DNA of 64,000 nucleotides from Symsagittifera roscoffensis. Its lineage: Eukaryota > Xenacoelomorpha > Acoela > Convolutidae. Made by a program: the position numbers and the translations under genes. This document shows positions 58,888 through 64,000 of this stretch, in pieces. The stretch spans positions 44,129,624-44,193,623 of the forward strand of contig NC_087066.1 of the NCBI RefSeq assembly GCF_963678635.1, read 5' to 3'. Under the pieces are notes generated by a model. It did no database searches, was not told the DNA's origin, and saw only the letters and a list, made by a program, of their open reading frames with translations. Position 1 is the first letter of the stretch. Every line of letters starts with the position of its first letter.

Positions 58888-59104
58888 CAGGAACACGATC
58901 GATCCCGAACACGTGATGTTGGCACTAACAAGACTACGAGAATTCATGATTGAAAGAGGGATAACGGAGGTCTCAATGCCGGTGTATGACTCAAACAGGG
59001 GCAAATTGAGCCCAAGGGAATTGTACGCTATCCTACACGTGGTCTTCACAGAAACTGAGATAATGGTACATCTTCATAAGAAATACTACTTGAGCATCGC
59101 CTGA
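58645..59104 (+). pseudogene. Macro-domain-like module, element B
   Basis: Two frames joined across a shift near 58810; the second opens at 58814 and stops at 59102-59104. In order it has ILITDSDFIL (strand), SAICITADMSFK (strand to loop), LEADFKREYQNVEFLFRQ (helix), KYLCFLVTRVNDR (strand), VMLALTRLREFMIERGI (helix), EVSMPVYDSNRGKLSPRELY (strand, loop, helix) and a final IMVHLHKKYYL strand. This is the pattern of OARD1-type macro domains, which bind or hydrolyse ADP-ribose esters. The Gly-rich loops GxGI and GxGxG of active family members read FKSRL and DSNRGKL, so catalysis is doubtful and binding may be altered. It forms the end of pol. Confidence 0.6.
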
Positions 59105-59587
59105 GTCGGGTACAAGGGGGTCTCGAGTTGGGCATGAGGGGAGAATCTCGAGTTAGGTGTGGGGGTACAAAACAGGTAAAGGATCTTAAAGGTAATTGGC
59201 ATGACAAATAAAATTTTAAATGATTGATGTTGCTAAAACATAAAATGAATCTGCATGTTTTTAGAAAATTTCCAATTGAACTATTTTAGTAGGACGAAAA
59301 GGGAAGGGTTTTAACCATAGTGGTAAAGGGGGTTTTTAGGTTAGGAACACAGCCTGTTAGTCTAAAAATTGGGTGTTATTTTCAGATTGATTTGGTAAAG
59401 TCGAAATGACTACCCAACTGCATTCAATTGAATAAAGGAAGTCCTTAAACGAAAACGCAAATTGAACGACGCTTCAAGAAGTAATACTCAAGTTGCTCAG
59501 GTAGAACTCAAGTTGCTAAGGTAAAACTCAAGTTGCTAAGGTAAAACTCAAGTTGCTAATACTCAAGATCACCTGGAAGCTACAGAA
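59105..59587 (+). other. Spacer with AATAAA signals and 20-bp repeats, element B
   Basis: AATAAA at 59207-59212 (about 100 nt after the pol stop) and 59432-59437. Four near-copies of ACTCAAGTTGCTAAGGTAAA lie at 59487-59566, just before the accessory ATG. Matches the position of 33746-34132 in A although the sequences differ. Confidence 0.6.
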
Positions 59588-61015
59588 ATGGCAGATCGAT
59601 TCTGGAAGTCCATGCCATCGGCTTTGAAAAAGCCCACTTTTGATGAATTGTACAGACGCCTGAGGGACCTGGATTACACTCAAGTGGATGAGAGAATGGC
59701 AGTGATGCTGAATGCCATCCTCCAGTTGGAGGAACAGGGCGAGTGCCGGGAGTCTGCGACAGAAGCGGTTTTGATGGTCGGCTACACCACCGATGGAATA
59801 TCCAACCAAGAGCAAACCAGACGGCTGTCCTGGAACGTGGATGGAGCAATAAGGGAGTTCGACTTGGCAAGGAACCCTGGCTTGAGTAACAATACCGAGT
59901 ATGGTGCGGGGGAGTTCCCACTGCCGATCAGACCATCAGTCAGATCTACAGGCCAGAGCACGAGTAAGATACCATCGATGTCACGGGCGCAACAAACGGG
60001 GGAAGCATATCCAGACCTCAGTATCATGAAGAGAGAGCTTGAGAGGACTCAGCGGGAGAGGAACAAGGCGAACCTCTACCGGGATCAAGCGAAGCTTGAG
60101 AGAGATCAGTCGAAACTTGAGAGGGATCAAGCGGTCGTCGAAAAGGACCAAGCGCGGAGGGAACTGGATATGTTGAGAGTTGAGCATCTACAGGAACAAA
60201 GAGTACGAGAGAATGCCGCGAATTGTGAGCAGCTGAAGTCGGAGCTTGAAAGGATCCAGCAACGACAACGCGAGCTTGACATGCAGAAAGGGGCTAGGCC
60301 CAAAGAGCGTGTGGTTATCGGTTCAAGGCCAGAGTCACGTATGGAGGTGGACGAAGCTCCTAGATCGAAGGGACGATTTAACCTTGATCGCGCGGCTCAA
60401 GAACATATGAATGAGGGATTGGAGGTGTGGATACCAACCGAATCAGCGTCCTCCCTGCGTGGCCTAGAGACACAAATAATACGCCCGTTGATGGACGTCG
60501 CGCTGCCTGGATATACCCCAAGTTCAACCCCGAGTAGTAGTCAGGTGAGCGGTAGCTCGTCACGACTGAAAGAGTTGCACGAGCGGCTACAGCTAAGGAG
60601 TCGTGAGAGTCCAGCAAGAGTGGAGCTACCCTCGACGTGGAGGGAGCAACCTGTCAGGAGTGTGGTGATCTCAAGTTACAAGAAGAATACGGAAGGCAGA
60701 TACCACAGGCACAATCGGATGGACTGGAGCACGGCGCAGAGAGACAGGAGGGATTGCTTCCATGACGCGGCTTGGGTGGAATACCTCACGCAGCCACGTG
60801 TGCCTGAGGGGGCGGTCCACCTGATCATAGGGGACAGCTTGTTGCGGGTGCTGACCCGGATTCAGTCCCATTGGCAAACGGGGATCTTGAGTTTCGCTGG
60901 AGCTGCGACGCCGCAGATGTTGGCAACACTTGAGATGCTAGGGATGGCAAGAGTATACACGGTAACTCTGATGGTCGGGACGAACGACGTGTCTAGGGGG
61001 AGGCAAGGAAGGTGA
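59588..61015 (+). CDS. Accessory frame part 1: coiled coil and SGNH/GDSL hydrolase N-terminal half, element B
   Basis: 475 residues from ATG 59588. Residues 1-90 are an N-terminal helical domain shared with A. Residues ~145-235 are a coiled coil with four near-identical heptads (RDQAKLE, RDQSKLE, RDQAVVE, KDQARRE). The SGNH domain starts at ~410: block I is IIGDSLLRVL with Ser417 as candidate nucleophile, a Gly-containing block II is near 438 (FAGAATPQM), and block III is VGTNDVSRG (Gly464, Asn466). The frame ends at 61015 by a shift in a G-run; the rest of the domain is in the next frame. Family members are esterases or lipases; the substrate here is unknown. Confidence 0.7.
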   Translation: MADRFWKSMPSALKKPTFDELYRRLRDLDYTQVDERMAVMLNAILQLEEQGECRESATEAVLMVGYTTDGISNQEQTRRLSWNVDGAIREFDLARNPGLSNNTEYGAGEFPLPIRPSVRSTGQSTSKIPSMSRAQQTGEAYPDLSIMKRELERTQRERNKANLYRDQAKLERDQSKLERDQAVVEKDQARRELDMLRVEHLQEQRVRENAANCEQLKSELERIQQRQRELDMQKGARPKERVVIGSRPESRMEVDEAPRSKGRFNLDRAAQEHMNEGLEVWIPTESASSLRGLETQIIRPLMDVALPGYTPSSTPSSSQVSGSSSRLKELHERLQLRSRESPARVELPSTWREQPVRSVVISSYKKNTEGRYHRHNRMDWSTAQRDRRDCFHDAAWVEYLTQPRVPEGAVHLIIGDSLLRVLTRIQSHWQTGILSFAGAATPQMLATLEMLGMARVYTVTLMVGTNDVSRGRQGR

Positions 61016-63384
61016 CGAGGCTGCATGACAAGATGACCTGCATTCTTGAGGAATTGCGGATTCAAATGGATCCTGCCATTCTTACGGTGTGCACCATTCT
61101 TTACAACATGAAAGCGGACCAACATGCAATGGAGATGAATACAAAAGTGCGAAACCTGAATGAAATAATCAGGCAGTTACACCAAAGGAGCGTCCTCCCC
61201 GTTGGACTGCTGGACGTAGCCGAGCAGATGGAGCGATCTGCTTTCCCTAACGATGCATCCTCGGATGGGATTCACTTTGACAGGCCCAGAGGGGTGGAAA
61301 GGTTAAATGACGTCTTCCAAAGGCACGTAAGCGCATTGGAGGCAGAGTTGCTAGAGACGGCCCAAGTCACGTTCGGACCACCCCCAAATCCACCCTTCTT
61401 CAACCCGAGGGCTTTGTCCAGTCGCCTGGGAGCGATGGCCGATTCTAGAGACAGTTCGAGGAACAGCCGGACCAAGTTGCCGGGCGCCGCACCCATGGAG
61501 GCCGAAGAGGCAACGTCATCAACTCCTCAGGGTTCGGTAATATCCTCGGTGGTGGTGGCGGAGAAAAAGAAACCGGAGAGGCCAGCGGAGACCAGTAGGT
61601 CGAGATATGTGGAGAAGGTGAAGGAGCTAGACTTGGAAGATCTGGAGTGCAGGCTAGAGTTGGCGGAAGCTTTGGGTCTTGAGCGGGTGTCACACGAAGA
61701 CTTGGGTAAACACCAGTGCGTGGACTGGCTGAAGGCTCACGAGACGCATTGCTCAAGAGCGAAAATAATGGAGACAGCGGATCTGACTGGGATTCCCACG
61801 AAATCGGTCATGGGACCCATCAACTATAGGCCTCCCAAGTCGCTGGGGAGTCCGGGACTCGTGGTGGAGCCTCCCAAGCATCGAACCAGCATTGCCAGGA
61901 TTAGGTTGGCAACTCCAGCACAGTTGAGGGTGGTGGACAAACTACTGGACCCGAGGGAAATGGAACTACGGGACGCCGCGTATGAGGGCACGAGATTAGC
62001 AAACGGCCCCAGATACGGGAAACCCTGCGGGAACACACAGCTGGCCAAAACCTTGGCAGCTTATGACAGAGCAGATCCAGCCGCTGCAAGGGTGGTCATC
62101 GTGGCGGGATCGGATTTTGAAGGAGCGTCTCCCAAGTTATTTTGGCCAGAAACTCTGATATACTCACTACCGGGAGCGGAGCTAAACCAGATGTTAACCT
62201 TGGTGGTGGCAATAAAATCGGAGATGCCTTGCGAGCCTGAGCTACTACTGTTTGCAGGAATGAATGATCACTTGCATGCGACAGGGTTTCTTGAGCAGCT
62301 CAAGGGTGATGAACCAGCACCGAAGAAGATCTGGGAAGCTATCCAGACGTTATTTGCAGCTATGAACGAAGTACAAGAGAACGTTGCCTCACGATTTGGC
62401 TCCAAGACAAAAGTGGTGTTCACGACGACCCCCGGGTACTCGAGCATGCCTCCCGCTCTGCAATTTGTATATGCGATCTTGATCTTAATAGCGGAAGGGA
62501 ATGGGCGGCGTATTCTGATGGCAGCTCCAAATCGGGAGTTGGAACCAACGAACCTGAGGCTTCGCAAGTCAGAACTGGCGGCGGCGTGGGCGGATGTGTC
62601 CCACGCGTTGAGGGGCTTCTACGAGTTGGCAGGCATCCTCATTGTATTGGACGAGGTCCTCTTGCTGGAGATATCAAACATTGCTAGGCAACTCAAGCTC
62701 AGTCCGGTTATAGGGGATGATCATCCAGTAGTGACTCACCTGACGGCCAGTCTGTGGTTTCGAAGTATGGAGTTGACTATCACAAGCTCCACCAGTAAGT
62801 CTAGAGGGCCAAGCAACGAAAGGAAGAACGTGGCCGCAGCGGGGAAGCAGCTCGAGTCGATGGTGTATCGACTGACACAAGAGGGAGGCAGGTGGCCCTT
62901 CCTGGCACCAAGGCTGGAGAACGCCACGGAGAAGACAAGAGAGGATGCCCCACTTCTTGTGAAGCAAATCTGGGATTTTCTTGAGGAGCAGCTGGAAGTG
63001 GCCGAGAAGAGGGAAATGACGGTGGCCAGGTTCGTCACAGCAGCCAACGAGGTCACGATTGGAGGATTCTGGAGGGAGCACGCAAGGGGTGAGCTGAGGA
63101 CGAGGAGGGATCATGAGATTCTTGAGTTCTTGAGTCCTTGTTGGGGAAAGGAGTTCATGGCTGGAGTGTACAGCGCGAAAGAGACCATCTTTGGAGCCTT
63201 CATACAGGAAATCTTGAACATGCCCATCCGTCTGTTGTTGGCACTGTACCTGGTTTACCCAAGGTACCTGTTCAAATTGGGCCCAGCGTACATGTTCAGT
63301 CGGGGCGTGGACACACTCCGGATTGATGGATATTTGACATTGGTGCTTCTAACCCATGGGGAACTGGTGTCTTTCATCGGCTAA
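61012..63384 (+). CDS. Accessory frame part 2: SGNH C-terminal half and a second SGNH-like region, element B
   Basis: 790 residues. The start completes the first SGNH domain; SSDGIHFDRPRG gives the block V Asp85-x-x-His88 that forms the triad with the Ser417 of part 1. A polar linker (~120-200) follows. A second region at ~361-590 resembles SGNH again: VVIVAGSDFEG (GSD order instead of GDS), SLPGAELNQM, LLLFAGMNDHLHATG (GxND) and a late IGDDHPVVTHL. It lacks a clean nucleophile motif, so it may be inactive or another Rossmann-like fold. Residues 600-790 are helical and end with a hydrophobic stretch (LLLALYLVYPRYLF). Absent from A by deletion. Confidence 0.65.
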   Translation: MTRLHDKMTCILEELRIQMDPAILTVCTILYNMKADQHAMEMNTKVRNLNEIIRQLHQRSVLPVGLLDVAEQMERSAFPNDASSDGIHFDRPRGVERLNDVFQRHVSALEAELLETAQVTFGPPPNPPFFNPRALSSRLGAMADSRDSSRNSRTKLPGAAPMEAEEATSSTPQGSVISSVVVAEKKKPERPAETSRSRYVEKVKELDLEDLECRLELAEALGLERVSHEDLGKHQCVDWLKAHETHCSRAKIMETADLTGIPTKSVMGPINYRPPKSLGSPGLVVEPPKHRTSIARIRLATPAQLRVVDKLLDPREMELRDAAYEGTRLANGPRYGKPCGNTQLAKTLAAYDRADPAAARVVIVAGSDFEGASPKLFWPETLIYSLPGAELNQMLTLVVAIKSEMPCEPELLLFAGMNDHLHATGFLEQLKGDEPAPKKIWEAIQTLFAAMNEVQENVASRFGSKTKVVFTTTPGYSSMPPALQFVYAILILIAEGNGRRILMAAPNRELEPTNLRLRKSELAAAWADVSHALRGFYELAGILIVLDEVLLLEISNIARQLKLSPVIGDDHPVVTHLTASLWFRSMELTITSSTSKSRGPSNERKNVAAAGKQLESMVYRLTQEGGRWPFLAPRLENATEKTREDAPLLVKQIWDFLEEQLEVAEKREMTVARFVTAANEVTIGGFWREHARGELRTRRDHEILEFLSPCWGKEFMAGVYSAKETIFGAFIQEILNMPIRLLLALYLVYPRYLFKLGPAYMFSRGVDTLRIDGYLTLVLLTHGELVSFIG

Positions 63385-64000
63385 TGAAATATGGGGAGCC
63401 CCTGACGATGGGAAGAACCCACTCGAGCATTGACACCTATTCGTACAAGTGTGCTGCCGGGCTGAAGACGCTGCTAGTGCAGTACCTCTTGATGCAGAAC
63501 CGACACCTGACTGGTGAAGAAAAGAGCCCAAAGACGCGAGACGAATGGAAGAAAGTGAATGGGGGCATGCCTCTGTTGACAGACCTGTGCCTGGCCATGA
63601 GATCGGACCCCATGGGGATGATCCGGGGGCTAGAGGAGGTCGTAACCTGCATTTGTGGACCGGCCGTCAGGTACGCGTTTCCAGATCCTCTGGTGACAGC
63701 TTATCGCTACTCAGTGACCAACTTGAGCCTCATAAGCATACTAGATGGCACGACACTCAATTGGTGTCAGCAGGAGGTGCTAAGGGCACAAATGAGCAAC
63801 ACGGTGCTCTTCGGAAAGGTGAAGGATCCGGAGTTGGTGACATACAGTTTCCGAGGACAATTGCAGTGCAGGATGGGAGGTAAGCGCGAAGGCCCCATCG
63901 AAACCTATCCCAAGTTCTGGAACCTAAACCCCCTGACAGCAAATGGACAAGAGATCTCGAGAATTCCCGCATGGAAGAAAAGCTTCGAGTTGGTGAAAAG
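63384..64000 (+). CDS. Accessory frame part 3, element B (runs off window)
   Basis: Open from ATG 63384 to the right edge (205 residues, no stop), continuing part 2 after a one-base shift near 63375. It includes DTYSYKCAAGLKTLLVQYLL, DGTTLNWCQQEVLRAQMSN and YPKFWNLNPLTANGQEISRI. The last segment matches A at ~35715-35780, which shows that the frame continues well beyond the window. No recognised domain. Confidence 0.65.
   Translation, partial: MKYGEPLTMGRTHSSIDTYSYKCAAGLKTLLVQYLLMQNRHLTGEEKSPKTRDEWKKVNGGMPLLTDLCLAMRSDPMGMIRGLEEVVTCICGPAVRYAFPDPLVTAYRYSVTNLSLISILDGTTLNWCQQEVLRAQMSNTVLFGKVKDPELVTYSFRGQLQCRMGGKREGPIETYPKFWNLNPLTANGQEISRIPAWKKSFELVK

Larger units (their letters stand above)
46666..64000 (+). 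mobile_element. Giant Ty3/Gypsy-type LTR retroelement B (3' end outside window)
   Basis: 5' LTR 46666-47560, then leader, gag, pol, macro-like module and accessory frame running off the right edge. By comparison with A, some 4-5 kb of accessory frame plus the 3' LTR should lie beyond 64000. Most domains are open; about six stops and six frameshifts, several in homopolymers, interrupt the frames. It belongs to the same family as A but a distinct subfamily, clearly diverged in LTR and leader. Confidence 0.85.

Noticed and set aside
63545-63883. 112-residue plus-strand frame
   Set aside because: Shadow of the real accessory frame (63384 onward), which is open through the same interval and matches element A.

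Overview
The window looks like transposon-rich heterochromatin from an invertebrate animal. Host-like intergenic DNA is strongly AT-rich, introns are long with GT-AG borders, and every repeat family present (hAT-like, Tc1/mariner-like foldback, LINE, Penelope-like, Ty3/Gypsy) is of animal type. A nematode is my favoured guess because of the AT-rich short-motif texture and small genes with an N-terminal membrane anchor, but nothing here proves it. There is one 200-N assembly gap at 10082-10281.

Left part (1-13.6 kb): one host gene can be assembled on the minus strand (958-9907, four exons, all introns phase 1). It predicts a 232-residue membrane-anchored protein with four copies of a short charged motif followed by a glycine-rich stretch. 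Its introns are filled with non-autonomous elements: an inverted pair of hAT-like elements, a tandem pair of 530-bp units, an element with perfect 31-bp terminal inverted repeats carrying a second element nested inside it, and a 578-bp foldback element. A plus-strand first exon with a membrane segment lies at 13453.

Middle (15.4-21.4 kb): a graveyard of non-LTR retroelements. It holds a LINE reverse transcriptase remnant, three Penelope-like (PLE) fragments and a tRNA-derived SINE head. The best PLE copy carries a PHD finger between two reverse transcriptase motifs and is bracketed by two 122-bp repeats. Both repeats end at the predicted cleavage site of a hammerhead-like ribozyme.

Right part (21.5-64 kb): two related giant Ty3/Gypsy-type LTR retroelements lie head to tail, 18 bp apart. 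Element A (21561-46647) is decayed; its 3' LTR is split by a ~165-bp satellite and by a ~2.6-kb tandem duplication. Element B (46666 to beyond the right edge) is better preserved. Both have a leader of almost 3 kb containing a minisatellite; a gag with coiled coil and (in B) two zinc knuckles; protease; reverse transcriptase; RNase H; and an integrase with DD35E spacing.

The unusual part lies downstream of integrase. First comes a macro-domain-like module. Then, after a spacer with AATAAA signals, comes a very large accessory reading frame with a coiled coil, an SGNH/GDSL-type hydrolase domain and, in B, a second divergent SGNH-like region. The pair allows comparison: A has lost the hydrolase serine and the second SGNH region. 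A 70-nt block beside the macro module is almost unchanged between A and B although flanking codons have diverged, and it resembles the sequence just before the 3' LTR. I regard the macro plus SGNH accessory cargo, with its candidate internal polypurine tract, as the main novelty. It is inferred from motifs only and needs profile searches.
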